Assembly: GCF_004121055.1 (NCBI RefSeq)
Contig: NZ_PYAL01000001.1
Span: 62,001 to 126,000, forward strand
DNA from: Achromobacter aloeverae
Lineage (GTDB): Bacteria > Pseudomonadota > Gammaproteobacteria > Burkholderiales > Burkholderiaceae_B
DNA length: 64,000 nt
Direction of reading: 5' to 3'
The notes beneath the pieces are model-generated. The model did no database searches and was not told the DNA's origin. It saw only the letters and a program-made list of their open reading frames with translations. The translations under genes were made by a program, and so were the position numbers. Positions 19,378 through 28,772 of this stretch are shown one piece after another (positions within the stretch are counted from its first letter, which is position 1; each line of letters opens with the position of its first letter).

Positions 19378-20228
19378 CGGCGACGCCTGCGTCGGCCCTG
19401 CCGCCCGCCGTCGCGGACATCGCCGAAAGAGGCGAACGACGAGGCCAAGGGGAAGCATGCGCCGGACGCGCCGGGGACGACGGTGTGATCGTCCAGCGGC
19501 TGTCGCGCCGCTATGGCGACCGGCTCATCCTCGAAGGGGTGGATTTGCATATCGCCCCCGGCCAGTTCCTCGCCCTGCTGGGCCGCAGCGGCTCCGGCAA
19601 GAGCACGCTGTTGCGGGCGCTCGCCCACCTCGACCAGGACACCGCCGGCGCTGGACGGATCACGGTGCCGGCGCGACGCGCGGTGCTGTTCCAGGACTCC
19701 CGGCTGTTGCCCTGGCTGCGGGTGTTGGACAACGTCAAGCTGGGCGCGCTGGGCCCGGACGCGGAGGCGCGCGCCCGGGCCGCGCTCGCCGAGGTGGGAC
19801 TCGCCGGCCGTGAACGCGCCTGGCCCCGCATGCTCTCCGGCGGCGAGCAGCAGCGCGTCGCGCTCGCCCGCGGCCTGGTGCGCGATCCCCGTTTCATCCT
19901 GGCCGACGAACCCTTCAGCGCCCTCGATGCCTTGACGCGCCTGCGCATGCAACAGCTGCTCCTGCAAGTATGCGAGCGCCACGCGCCCGCGGTGTTGTTC
20001 GTCACCCACGATGTCGACGAGGCGCTGCTGCTGGCCGACCGTGTCATCGTCCTGGAATCGGGCCGCTTGAGCCTGGACCGCCTCGTGCCCACGGACGATG
20101 CCGACGCCGGCGAGCGCGAGGCCTTGCGGATCCGCATCCTGAACCAGCTGGGCGTCGCCCCGGACGCGAAACACCGCGCCGCGGGCCGCCAAGGCAAACC
20201 TTCCCTGCAACCGACGACCTTCTCATGA
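19356..20228 (+). CDS. Ssu/Tau-type ABC transporter ATP-binding protein
   Basis: A 290-residue ATPase with Walker A GRSGSGKS, Q-loop LFQDSRLLPW, signature LSGGEQQR, Walker B FILADEPFSALD and the H-loop THDVDEA. It powers the neighbouring permease. The start lies 22 bp inside the permease gene, and the first 45 residues form a non-conserved leader before the ABC domain, so a later start is possible. The gene end overlaps the next ATG by 4 bp. Confidence 0.92.
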   Translation: MAVIDRVTATPASALPPAVADIAERGERRGQGEACAGRAGDDGVIVQRLSRRYGDRLILEGVDLHIAPGQFLALLGRSGSGKSTLLRALAHLDQDTAGAGRITVPARRAVLFQDSRLLPWLRVLDNVKLGALGPDAEARARAALAEVGLAGRERAWPRMLSGGEQQRVALARGLVRDPRFILADEPFSALDALTRLRMQQLLLQVCERHAPAVLFVTHDVDEALLLADRVIVLESGRLSLDRLVPTDDADAGEREALRIRILNQLGVAPDAKHRAAGRQGKPSLQPTTFS

Positions 20229-21316
20229 CGCCTGCTACCCCTGTCATTGTCCAGCCCACGGCCTCGCCCTTGCCCTCACGCTTGTATCGACGGCGCGCCG
20301 TGCTCGCACTGGCGTGCCTGCTGTCGTGCCTGCTGGCGATCGCCGCAACGCCTGCGAGCGCCCAATCCGGCCCCGCCGCGCCGGCCCTGCCCCAGGCCGT
20401 GCCGACCGGCACGCGCATCGTCATCGCCGACGACGCCAACCACGTGCAGGTCCTGCTACGCCTGTCCGGCGAGAACACGAAGCTCGCCGCCAAGGTGGAC
20501 TATGCCAACTTCAGCAGCGGCCCATTGCGGCTGGAGGCGATACGCGCCGGCGCCGCGCAGGTCGGCGCGGTCGGCGACGTGCCTCCCATCCTGGCGCATT
20601 TCTCCAACGCCAACGTCGTCATCGTCGCCGCCGTGGTGTCGGCGGGCGACGGCTCGGTCATCGCGACCTCGCCGGCGTCGGGCATCAAGGACTTGGCGGA
20701 CTTGAAAGGCAAGCGCATCGGCGTCAACGAAGGCACCGCGCAGCAGGCCATCCTGCTGCGCAACCTCGCGTCCGTGGGACTGGCGGCACGGGACGTCCAT
20801 ATCGTGAAGCTGGGCGTGGCGGAGTTCGCCGACGCCTTGCGCGCCGGCCAGATCGACGCCGCCGTGCTCAAGCAACCCGACCGCGGACGCTACCTGGCCA
20901 GCGCGCAACGCGAAGGTGCGCGCGCCATTCCGAACGCACCCGGCGCGAATACCGGCCTGGAATACCTCTATGCGTCGCGCGCCGCGCTGGACGACCCCGC
21001 GCAGGCGGCCGCCATCCGCGACTTCGTCATTCATTGGTATCGCGCGACCTTGTGGCGCAACAGCCACCAGGACGCGTGGCTGCAGGGCTATCTCATCGCG
21101 GACCAGCGCCTGAAGCCCGACGATGCGCGCAAGGTGCTGGACAGCCAGGGCGACGGCTCGATTCCCGGCCTGGACGGATTGATCGCCGGACAGCAAAAGA
21201 CCATAGACCTCCTGCAGGCGGCCGGCGCCTTCGCCGGCAAGCGCCTGGACGCACGCGATGAATTCGACCTGCGCTACGCGGACCTGCGTCCGGACTCGCC
21301 CACGGGCGCGCCGTGA
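20225..21316 (+). CDS. SsuA-like periplasmic sulfonate-type binding protein
   Basis: A 363-residue extracytoplasmic receptor with an N-terminal Sec signal (hydrophobic stretch ending ATPASAQS near residue 45). The fold is NMT1/SsuA-like: QVGAVGDVPPILAH, the DLKGKRIGVNEGTAQQ strand and GQIDAAVLKQPDRG match aliphatic-sulfonate binding proteins. ATGA overlap with the ATPase gene fixes the start. The order permease-ATPase-receptor differs from the E. coli ssuEADCB order. The exact ligand is not determined, but the monooxygenase upstream favours an organosulfur compound. Confidence 0.87.
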   Translation: MTPATPVIVQPTASPLPSRLYRRRAVLALACLLSCLLAIAATPASAQSGPAAPALPQAVPTGTRIVIADDANHVQVLLRLSGENTKLAAKVDYANFSSGPLRLEAIRAGAAQVGAVGDVPPILAHFSNANVVIVAAVVSAGDGSVIATSPASGIKDLADLKGKRIGVNEGTAQQAILLRNLASVGLAARDVHIVKLGVAEFADALRAGQIDAAVLKQPDRGRYLASAQREGARAIPNAPGANTGLEYLYASRAALDDPAQAAAIRDFVIHWYRATLWRNSHQDAWLQGYLIADQRLKPDDARKVLDSQGDGSIPGLDGLIAGQQKTIDLLQAAGAFAGKRLDARDEFDLRYADLRPDSPTGAP

Positions 21317-21368
21317 TCTCCATCATGCAGCGATGCGCCGGCCGCTTCATTGCGGTTTCATTGCGGTG

Positions 21369-23018
21369 TCATGCCGCTTCGGCCACCGCCTGGGTTTCAG
21401 CCTGGGTTTCGCCCTGGACAACCCCCACCTGGGTCGCCGCGATCAGGCTGCGCGTATAGGCATGGCGTGGCGCTCGCAGGACCGTCTCGGCATCGCCGGC
21501 CTCGATGATGTCGCCGTCCTTCATCACCATCACACGGTGCGCCATCGCGCGCACAACTTCCATGTCATGGGTGATCAGCAGGTAGCTGAGCCCATGCTCG
21601 CGTTGCAGGCGCTGCAAGAGCGCGAGCACCTGCTGCTGGATGGTGACATCCAGGGCGCTGGTTGGCTCATCCAGCACCAGCAGGCCGGGGCGTATGATCA
21701 GCGCCCGGGCGATCGCCAGCCGCTGCCGCTGGCCGCCCGAGAATTCGTGGGGCAGGCGCGCGAGCAGATTGGGGAACTGCGGCTCCGTCAACCCCACTTC
21801 CGCCAGGGTGTCGACGATGCGCTTCCTGCGCGCGTCGCGGTCCAGGCCCGGCTCGTGGAACGCCAGCCCTTCGCCGACGATCTGCTCCACGTTCAGGCGC
21901 GGTGACAGGGACGAGTACGGGTCCTGGAATACCACTTGCAGATTGCGCCGCAAGGTCTTGCGGGCGTCGAACCCGGCCTGCTTCGCTTCCTGCCAGGATT
22001 GCTTGCCGATGCGCAAGTCGCCGTGGTGCGACAACAGGCCCAGGACTGCCTTGGCCAGCGTGCTCTTGCCGGAACCGGATTCGCCGATCATGGCCAGGGT
22101 CTCCGCGGGATGCACCACGAAGTCCGCCCGCCGCACCGCATGGAAATCCTTGCGGCGCCACCAGCCGCGCCAGCCGGGAGCAGGCACGCGATAGGACACG
22201 CCCACCCCGCGGCCGGTCAGCAAGGCCGGTTGGTCCGCGCGCGCCTGCTCCAGGTTGCGAGCGGGCCGGCTGGCGATCAGCTTCCTGGTGTACGGATGGG
22301 CGGGCTGGTCGAAGATCGCCGCCGTGGCGCCCTCCTCGACCAGCAGGCCCTGCTCCATCACCGCCACGCGGTCGGCAAAGCGGCGCACCAGGTTCAAGTC
22401 ATGCGAGATCAGGATGACGGCCATGCCGTTGCGGGCTTGCAGTTCGGACAGCAGGTCCAGTATCTGCAGGCGCAGGGTGGCGTCCAGCGCCGTCGTGGGT
22501 TCGTCGGCCAGCAGCAGGCGCGGTTCGCAGGCCAGGGCCATGGCGATCATGGCCCGTTGCCGCTGGCCTCCCGAAAGCTGGTGCGGGTAGGCGTGGGCGC
22601 GCCGCTCCGGGTCCGGAATGCCGGTATCGCGCAGGCCCTGCACGGCCAGGCGCCAGGCCTCCCGCGGATTGAGCCGCCGCTTGATCCGCAGGACCTCGGC
22701 GATCTGCCTGCCCACGCTATAGATGGGATTCAGTGCCGTCATCGGTTCCTGGAAGATGACGGAGATGTCCTGGCCTCGCACCTTGCGCAAGGCGGCCTCG
22801 GGCAGCCGCAGCAGGTCCGCGCCGTCGAACAGCGCCGAGCCCTCGACGCGCGCGCCGGCAACCAGGCCCAGCAAGCTCATCGCCGTCACGCTCTTGCCGG
22901 ATCCGGATTCCCCCACCAGCGCCAGCTTCTCGCCCGGCTTGATGTCGAAGGACACGCCGCGCACGACGGGCTTGTCCCCGAACGCCACGTTCAAGTGATT
23001 GACGGTTAACAGACTCAT
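21369..23018 (-). CDS. double ABC ATPase of a peptide/glutathione-type importer
   Basis: A 549-residue fusion of two oligopeptide-type ATPase domains (DppD-DppF order, as in GsiA or YejF). Each half has a Walker A (GESGSGKS), an LSGGQRQR or FSGGQRQR signature and a Walker B ([16 protein letters not shown]). The start at 23018 is fixed by GGAGG 7 nt upstream. It is divergent from the binding protein and two permeases of the same transporter (23256-26816), which have no other ATPase, so the four probably form one importer. Confidence 0.92.
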   Translation of the reverse strand: MSLLTVNHLNVAFGDKPVVRGVSFDIKPGEKLALVGESGSGKSVTAMSLLGLVAGARVEGSALFDGADLLRLPEAALRKVRGQDISVIFQEPMTALNPIYSVGRQIAEVLRIKRRLNPREAWRLAVQGLRDTGIPDPERRAHAYPHQLSGGQRQRAMIAMALACEPRLLLADEPTTALDATLRLQILDLLSELQARNGMAVILISHDLNLVRRFADRVAVMEQGLLVEEGATAAIFDQPAHPYTRKLIASRPARNLEQARADQPALLTGRGVGVSYRVPAPGWRGWWRRKDFHAVRRADFVVHPAETLAMIGESGSGKSTLAKAVLGLLSHHGDLRIGKQSWQEAKQAGFDARKTLRRNLQVVFQDPYSSLSPRLNVEQIVGEGLAFHEPGLDRDARRKRIVDTLAEVGLTEPQFPNLLARLPHEFSGGQRQRLAIARALIIRPGLLVLDEPTSALDVTIQQQVLALLQRLQREHGLSYLLITHDMEVVRAMAHRVMVMKDGDIIEAGDAETVLRAPRHAYTRSLIAATQVGVVQGETQAETQAVAEAA

Positions 23019-23255
23019 TGCAGGCCTCCATGCGTAACACGACATGGTCGCTGGGAACGTTTCCTTTTTCCACGATTCAACGCGCATGAGCTTATATGCG
23101 TGGCGGCCCCCCGGCGCTCACCTGCTACCGCGTTGTTTGCTAATTGGAAAAGCATATTTGTTGAAACGTTATCCCGGGTCCTATTCTTTCCAGCTTGCTT
23201 TTCAGATTCATGCGGGACCGCGACGGCCGGCATGTGAACCTGTCGGAAATCCCGC
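23019..23255. promoter_or_regulatory. divergent control region of the peptide-type ABC importer
   Basis: This 237-bp region must hold promoters for the ATPase gene (left) and the binding-protein operon (right). Visible are the near-palindrome GGGAACGTTTCC, the dyad CGCAT-N8-ATGCG, and an A/T-rich tract around TAATTGGAAAAGCATA. None matches a promoter consensus well enough to call. Confidence 0.4.
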
Positions 23256-24875
23256 ATGACCAAGTCTCGCTATTCTCTTTTCGCGGCGGCCGCGCGTTGG
23301 TCGCTCGCCGCTCTCGCGCTAGGCGGCGCGCTGAGCGCCTCCGCCCTGGCCGACGAGGCGCCTGTCCACGGCGGCGTGCTGCAAGCCATCGTGCAGCCCG
23401 AGCCGCCGGTGCTGACGACGGCCTTCAACACCAGCTTCCCCATCGGCACCGTCGGCACCAATATCCTGGAAGGCCTGCTGGCCTTCGACGACAAGCAGCA
23501 GTTGCAGCCGGCGCTGGCCACGAGCTGGGAGACGTCACCCGACGGCAAGACGGTGACTTTCCATTTGCGCCCGGGGGTCAAATGGCACGATGGCCGGCCC
23601 TTCACGTCCGCCGACGTGAGGTTCAGCGCGCTGGAAGTGTGGAAGAAGCTGCATCCGCGCGGCCGCTCCACCTTTGCCGCGCTGGATGACGTGGAGACGC
23701 CCGATCCGCTGACCGCCGTGTTCAAGCTCAGGCACCCGTCGCTGGTGATCTTCAGCTCGCTCAACGCCAATGAAGCCCAGATACTGCCGCGCCACCTCTA
23801 CGAGGGCACGGACATCCTGACGAATCCGTACAACCTGAAGCCTGTAGGCACCGGACCATTCCGCTTCAAGGAATGGAAGAAGGGCCAGTACATCGAGCTT
23901 GAACGCAATCCTGATTACTGGGATAAGGGTAAGCCTTACCTCGACAAGATCGTATTCCGCGTCATTCCGGATCCGGCATCGCGCGCCGTCGCGCTGGAAA
24001 CGGGCGATGTGCAATACGCCCCCTTCGACGCCGTTCCGTATGCGGACGTCAGCCGCCTGCGCGCCCTGCCTGGCCTGGTGGTCAAGACCGATGGCTATGC
24101 CTGGCAATCGGCATATGTATTTCTGGAATTCAACCTGCGCAATCCCATCCTGAAGGATGTGCGCGTGCGCCGCGCCATCGACCAGGCCATCGACAAGCAG
24201 GCCTTGATCGACACGGTCTGGTATGGGCTGGGCAAGCCCGCCGTCAGTCCCATTCCTTCGTCGCTTACCGCCTTTCACACCAGCGAGGGCGTACCCCAGT
24301 ATCCCTACGACCCCAAGGCCGCCGAGCGCCTGCTGGACGAGGCCGGGTATCCGCGCAAGGCCGGCGGCATGCGCTTCACGCTCAACCAGGAATACCAGAA
24401 CTTCCACGAGACCTTCAAGAACAACGCCGAATACATCCGCCAGGCCCTGCGCCGCGTCGGCATCGACGTCAAGGTCAACAACCGTGACATCGCGGGCCAC
24501 CTGAAGGCGGTGTACGGCGCCTACGACTTCGATATCAACACCGGCCGCTGGGTGCCCTCGCTGGACCCGCAGATCGGCGGCCTGCGGCACTATTCCAGCA
24601 AGGCGATTTCCCAGGGGACGCCCTGGTCCAACGCGTCCGGCTACAGCAGTCCGGAAATGGACGCGTTGATCGCCGCCATCCAGGTCGAGGCCGACGCCGC
24701 CAAGCGGGTCGAGCTCTTTCACCAGTTCCAGCGGCTTGCGCAACAGGACCTGCCTGTCATCCCCCTCTTCGAGCAAGAGAATTTCACCGTTGCCAGCAAG
24801 CGGGTGCAGGGCCTGTCCAGCGCGCCGGACGCCGCGCTGGCTTCCCTAAAGAACGTCTGGCTACGGCCGGAATAA
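23256..24875 (+). CDS. family 5 extracellular solute-binding protein (peptide/opine/glutathione type)
   Basis: A 539-residue receptor of the DppA/OppA/GsiB family with a cleavable signal (residues 1-32, ending SALADEA). Family hallmarks include TSFPIGTVGTNILEGL, VTFHLRPGVKWHDG, FTSADVRFS and VRRAIDQAIDKQALID. The class binds dipeptides, glutathione, opines or other bulky solutes. Neighbouring SsuD-like and rhodanese genes suggest the cargo may be a sulfur-bearing molecule rather than ordinary peptide. It leads an operon with two permeases. Confidence 0.92.
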   Translation: MTKSRYSLFAAAARWSLAALALGGALSASALADEAPVHGGVLQAIVQPEPPVLTTAFNTSFPIGTVGTNILEGLLAFDDKQQLQPALATSWETSPDGKTVTFHLRPGVKWHDGRPFTSADVRFSALEVWKKLHPRGRSTFAALDDVETPDPLTAVFKLRHPSLVIFSSLNANEAQILPRHLYEGTDILTNPYNLKPVGTGPFRFKEWKKGQYIELERNPDYWDKGKPYLDKIVFRVIPDPASRAVALETGDVQYAPFDAVPYADVSRLRALPGLVVKTDGYAWQSAYVFLEFNLRNPILKDVRVRRAIDQAIDKQALIDTVWYGLGKPAVSPIPSSLTAFHTSEGVPQYPYDPKAAERLLDEAGYPRKAGGMRFTLNQEYQNFHETFKNNAEYIRQALRRVGIDVKVNNRDIAGHLKAVYGAYDFDINTGRWVPSLDPQIGGLRHYSSKAISQGTPWSNASGYSSPEMDALIAAIQVEADAAKRVELFHQFQRLAQQDLPVIPLFEQENFTVASKRVQGLSSAPDAALASLKNVWLRPE

Positions 24876-24892
24876 CGTGGCGCCCCCGATCC

Positions 24893-25870
24893 ATGCTGTC
24901 CTATATCCTGCGTCGCCTGCTGCAACTGGTTCCCATCGTCCTTGCGGTCGTCCTGCTGACCTATTTCCTGCTGCGCCTGGCGCCGGGCGACCTGGTGGAC
25001 GTGATCGCCGGCGAATCCGGCTCCGCCACGCCGGAATACATGGCGCAGCTGCGCGGCCGGTTCGGCCTGGACCAGTCCAGCTGGACCATCTTCAGCCACT
25101 ACCTGGGGAATCTCGCCCACCTGGACCTCGGGTTCTCCTTTCGCAACGGCATGCCGGTCAGCGCGCTCATCGTCGAGCGGTTGGGGCCGACGCTGGTGCT
25201 GATGCTCACCAGCATCGCGCTGGCGTCCTCGATAGGCGTCGCGCTGGGCGTGTTCTCGGCCAGGCGCCACGGCAGCTGGGCGGACGAAGGCATCGCCACC
25301 TTGTCCACGGTGGGGTTCGCCACGCCGGTCTTCTGGATCGGCCTGATGCTCATCGTCGTTTTTTCGGTGCATTTGCGCTGGCTGCCGTCTTCCGGCATGA
25401 CGACGGTCGGCGGACCGGGCCTGGACACCTGGGCGGGATGGGTGGACCTGCTGCGGCACCTGGCGCTGCCCGCCTGCACGCTGGCCGCGTTTCACCTTTC
25501 CATCTATGTGCGCATGACGCGCGCCGCCATGCTGGAAGTGCTGGGCCAGGACTACATCAGGACCGCGCGCGCCAAGGGACTGTCCGAGCCCCGCGTGTCC
25601 ATCGTCCATGCGTTGCGCAACGCGCTGCTGCCCGTGGTCACGCTCACCGGACTGCAATTGGGTGCGCTGCTGGGCGGGTCCATCGTCGTGGAAACGGTGT
25701 TTTCCTGGCCCGGCCTCGGACGCCTGGCCTTCGATGCCGTGTTCCAGCGCGACATCAACCTGCTGCTCGGCATCTTTCTCTTCAGCTCGATGCTCGTCAT
25801 CGTGATGAACCTGGTCATCGACATACTCTACGCCTGGCTGGATCCACGCATCGTGGTGGCGCGGCCATGA
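24893..25870 (+). CDS. DppB-type ABC transporter permease
   Basis: A 325-residue inner-membrane permease of the oligopeptide family, with the N-terminal MLSYILRRLLQLVPIV helix and the DYIRTARAKGLSE coupling motif near residue 220. It follows the binding protein by 17 bp and precedes the second permease by 10 bp. It should form the channel with that partner. Confidence 0.93.
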   Translation: MLSYILRRLLQLVPIVLAVVLLTYFLLRLAPGDLVDVIAGESGSATPEYMAQLRGRFGLDQSSWTIFSHYLGNLAHLDLGFSFRNGMPVSALIVERLGPTLVLMLTSIALASSIGVALGVFSARRHGSWADEGIATLSTVGFATPVFWIGLMLIVVFSVHLRWLPSSGMTTVGGPGLDTWAGWVDLLRHLALPACTLAAFHLSIYVRMTRAAMLEVLGQDYIRTARAKGLSEPRVSIVHALRNALLPVVTLTGLQLGALLGGSIVVETVFSWPGLGRLAFDAVFQRDINLLLGIFLFSSMLVIVMNLVIDILYAWLDPRIVVARP

Positions 25871-25880
25871 AGGAGGCGCC

Positions 25881-26816
25881 ATGAACCTGCCCCTCCCGCT
25901 GGCGCGCCACCTCCCCGTCCAGGGGGCCGCCATCCGCCTGCTGCGTCTCCTTCGTCTAGCCGGCCCCGCAAGGCCGCTGCTCGCGGGCAGCATCATCCTG
26001 GGCCTCGTCATGCTGGTCGCGCTCGCGGCCGGCCTGCTGTATCCCGGCGATCCGCTGGACATCGTCGCCCGTCCCAATGCCTGGCCGGGCACCCTGGCCG
26101 GCTATCCGCTCGGCACCGATATGCTGGGACGGGACATCGCCGCCGGCCTGGCCCATGCAAGCCGCATTTCCCTGCTGGTTGGCGTGGCCGCCGCGCTGCT
26201 GGCCGTGTTCGTAGGCATCACCGTGGGAATCGTGGCGGGTTATTTCGGCGGCTGGGCGGATGATGTGCTGATGCGCATCACGGAGATATTCCAGACGCTG
26301 CCCAGCTTCCTGCTTGCCATCGTCCTGGTCGTCATCCTGGAACCGTCGGTGGCCAGCATCATATTCGCGATCGGCATCACGTCATGGCCGCAGATCGCGC
26401 GGCTGGCACGCGCGGAAGCCATGCGCGTGCGCAATGCCGAGTACGTCGCCGCGGCGGCCACCATCGGCCTGGGCCATGCTCGCATCCTGGCGCGCCACGT
26501 CTTGCCCAACAGCGTGCCGCTGGTCATCGTGGCCACGGCCATGCTGGTCGCGCAGGCCATCCTCACGGAAGCGTCGTTGTCCTTCCTGGGACTGGGCGAC
26601 CCTGGGGTCATTTCCTGGGGCAGCATGGTTGGCGCCGGCCGCGACGCCCTGCGGACGGGCTGGTACATGACGGCGCTCCCAGGCGTGGCCATCTTCGTGA
26701 CCGTCATCGGCTTCATGCTGGTGGGCAGTGGGCTGAACGACCGCCTCAACCCCCGTCTCAACTCCCGCGCCGCCGCCGCGCGCCCGACGCCCCTCCAGAA
26801 AGGAAGGTCCCGATGA
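25881..26816 (+). CDS. DppC-type ABC transporter permease
   Basis: A 311-residue permease, partner of the preceding gene. It has the DppC-type periplasmic lead-in (PLGTDMLGRD) and the coupling motif region RAEAMRVRNAEYVAAAATIG. AAGGAGG ends 7 nt before the ATG and supports the start. The stop overlaps the aldolase gene by 4 bp, tying transport to metabolism of the imported compound. Confidence 0.93.
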   Translation: MNLPLPLARHLPVQGAAIRLLRLLRLAGPARPLLAGSIILGLVMLVALAAGLLYPGDPLDIVARPNAWPGTLAGYPLGTDMLGRDIAAGLAHASRISLLVGVAAALLAVFVGITVGIVAGYFGGWADDVLMRITEIFQTLPSFLLAIVLVVILEPSVASIIFAIGITSWPQIARLARAEAMRVRNAEYVAAAATIGLGHARILARHVLPNSVPLVIVATAMLVAQAILTEASLSFLGLGDPGVISWGSMVGAGRDALRTGWYMTALPGVAIFVTVIGFMLVGSGLNDRLNPRLNSRAAAARPTPLQKGRSR

Positions 26817-27604
26817 CCATCGCCGCGCCCGCTCCCCTGTCCGCCATCGACCTGGCCGTGCGCGAGGCGCGACTGGACCTGGCGGCTGCCCACCGCGTCG
26901 CCGTCTGGCATGATTTCGCGGAAGGCATCTACAACCATTTCACCGTCGCGGTTCCGCGGCGCGAGGACCAGTTCCTGGTGCCGGCCTTCGGCCTGCACTG
27001 GAGCGAGGTCAGGACCAGCGACCTGCTCACGGTGGACTTCGAGGGGCAGGTGGTCGACGGCGCGGGCATCCTGCAACGTTCCGCGTACTGCATCCACGCG
27101 CCCATCCACGCCGCCAACCCCAAGCATGCGGCGGTGCTGCACACCCACATGCCGCACGCCGGCGCGCTATTGCGGCTGCAGGAACCTTTCCTGCTGCCGC
27201 TGGGCCAGACCGAGGCGCTGGTGCTGGACCAGATCGCCTACGACCATGAGTACGACGGCCTGGCCCGCGACTGGGCCGAAGGCGAGCGCCTGGCGCGCAT
27301 CCTGGGCGAGAAGACCATCCTCTTCATGGGCAATCACGGCGTGCTGGTCACCGGCCGCACGGTGGCGGAAGCCTACGACCGCCTGTACACCCTGGAACGC
27401 GCCGCGCGCGTGCAGCTTTATGCCTTGTGGACGGGGCGGCCACTGAAGCCGCTGTCCGCGCCGCAGCTGGAGAAAGCCCAGCGCCAGTTTCACCAGACGC
27501 CCCTGCACGACGCCGCGGCGACCCACTACAAGCCCGGCTACCAGCTGCACTTCGAGGCCCTGCGACGCCTGCTGGACCGCCGCGAGCCGGACTACCGGGA
27601 CTGA
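26813..27604 (+). CDS. class II aldolase/adducin-family protein
   Basis: A 263-residue member of the class II aldolase/adducin fold (fuculose-phosphate aldolase type). Zinc-ligand histidines are visible in HTHMPHA (about residues 105-111) and in GNHGVLVTG. Members cleave or epimerise sugar phosphates, or decarboxylate or dehydrate other substrates. The ATGA overlap with the permease and 18-bp gap to the monooxygenase place it inside the operon. A role on the carbon skeleton left after desulfuration is an inference; no specific substrate can be named. Confidence 0.85.
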   Translation: MTIAAPAPLSAIDLAVREARLDLAAAHRVAVWHDFAEGIYNHFTVAVPRREDQFLVPAFGLHWSEVRTSDLLTVDFEGQVVDGAGILQRSAYCIHAPIHAANPKHAAVLHTHMPHAGALLRLQEPFLLPLGQTEALVLDQIAYDHEYDGLARDWAEGERLARILGEKTILFMGNHGVLVTGRTVAEAYDRLYTLERAARVQLYALWTGRPLKPLSAPQLEKAQRQFHQTPLHDAAATHYKPGYQLHFEALRRLLDRREPDYRD

Positions 27605-27622
27605 CCGCCGACCGCCCTGCAC

Positions 27623-28772
27623 ATGAACGCCATCACGACGCCCCTCGCCCATCTGCCGCCGCACAGCCCCCTGGTCCAGGCCACGCGCCAGCCCCTGCTG
27701 CTGGGCCTGTTCCTGCCGATACACAATGGCGGCTGGACCATGTCCACCCTGCCGCGCGACACCGACTGGACTTTCAAGTACAACGCCCGGCTGACGCAAC
27801 GGGCCGAGGCCCTGGGATTCGACCTGGTATTCGGGCCCGCGCATTGGCTGGCCAAGGGCGGTTTCGGCGGTGAAACGCATTACCGCGAAACGTCGCTCGA
27901 CGCCTTCATCGCCACGGCGGCGCTGGCCGGCATGACCGAGCGCATCCTGCTCGTCTCCACCGTCCACATCCTGTATGGGCCCTGGCATCCCCTGCACCTG
28001 GCGAAATTCGGCGCGACGCTGGACCACATCGCCGAAGGTCGGTGGGGGCTGAACCTGGTGACCGGCTTCCGCAAGGACGAATGGGCCATGTTCGGCCAGC
28101 AGCAGGTTCCGCACGATCAGCGATACGAGATCGCCAACGAGTTCGTCGATGTGCTGCTGCGGTTGTGGTCCTCCACCGAGAACCTTACCTACCGCGGCGA
28201 TAACTGGACGCTGGAAAACGCCTACGTGACACCCAAGCCTCGCCACGGCCGTCCGGTGCTGGTCAGCGCCACCAGTTCGCCCGCCGGCATCGCCAGCGCC
28301 GTGCGACATTCGGACCTGATTTTCATCACCAGTCCCGCAGGCGCCCGCATAGACCGGGCCCTGGAGGCCTTGCCCGACATCAATGCCGCGGTCAAGCGCG
28401 GCGCGCGCGCCGTCGGACGAGATGTCCGTACCCTGATCAATCCCATGATCATCTGCCGCGACACGGAAAAAGAAGCGCGACCTGTACCAGGCCATCCTGG
28501 ACCGCGCCGACGAGGGGGCCATCGAGGGCTTTTTCCATTCGCACGCCACCGGCGACAGCCGTTCGTGGCGCGGGCATGCGCGCGACGAGCGCACGGTGGG
28601 CGGCAATATCCAGTTGGTGGGCACGCCCGAACAGATCGTCGACCAGATCATCGCGCTCAAGGCCGCCGGCTGCGACGGCCTGCAGATCTGCTTTTTCGAC
28701 TACGAACCCGAACTGGAATACTTTGGAGAGCGCGTGCTGCCCCTGCTGCGCCAGGCCGGATTGAGGATATGA
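27623..28772 (+). pseudogene. SsuD-like flavin monooxygenase with a frameshift
   Basis: A luciferase-fold FMNH2-dependent monooxygenase resembling alkanesulfonate monooxygenase (LGLFLPIHNGGWTMS, VSTVHILYGPWHPL and GLNLVTGFRKDEW are typical). The frame is good from 27623 to about 28470, then the protein continues in the +1 frame as RDLYQAILDRADEGAIEGFF and ends at TGA 28770-28772 with LLRQAGLRI. The break is at the A5 run 28467-28471 (one extra A) or the adjacent GCGC (two bases lost). Corrected length is about 382 residues. It may be a real inactivation or a homopolymer error. The last codons overlap the rhodanese ATG, as in an intact operon. Confidence 0.82.

Noticed and set aside
28464-28474. 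Programmed -1 frameshift at a slippery A-rich heptamer
   Set aside because: The run has five A's, and the required change is +1, not -1. The codon phase does not fit the X XXY YYZ rule.
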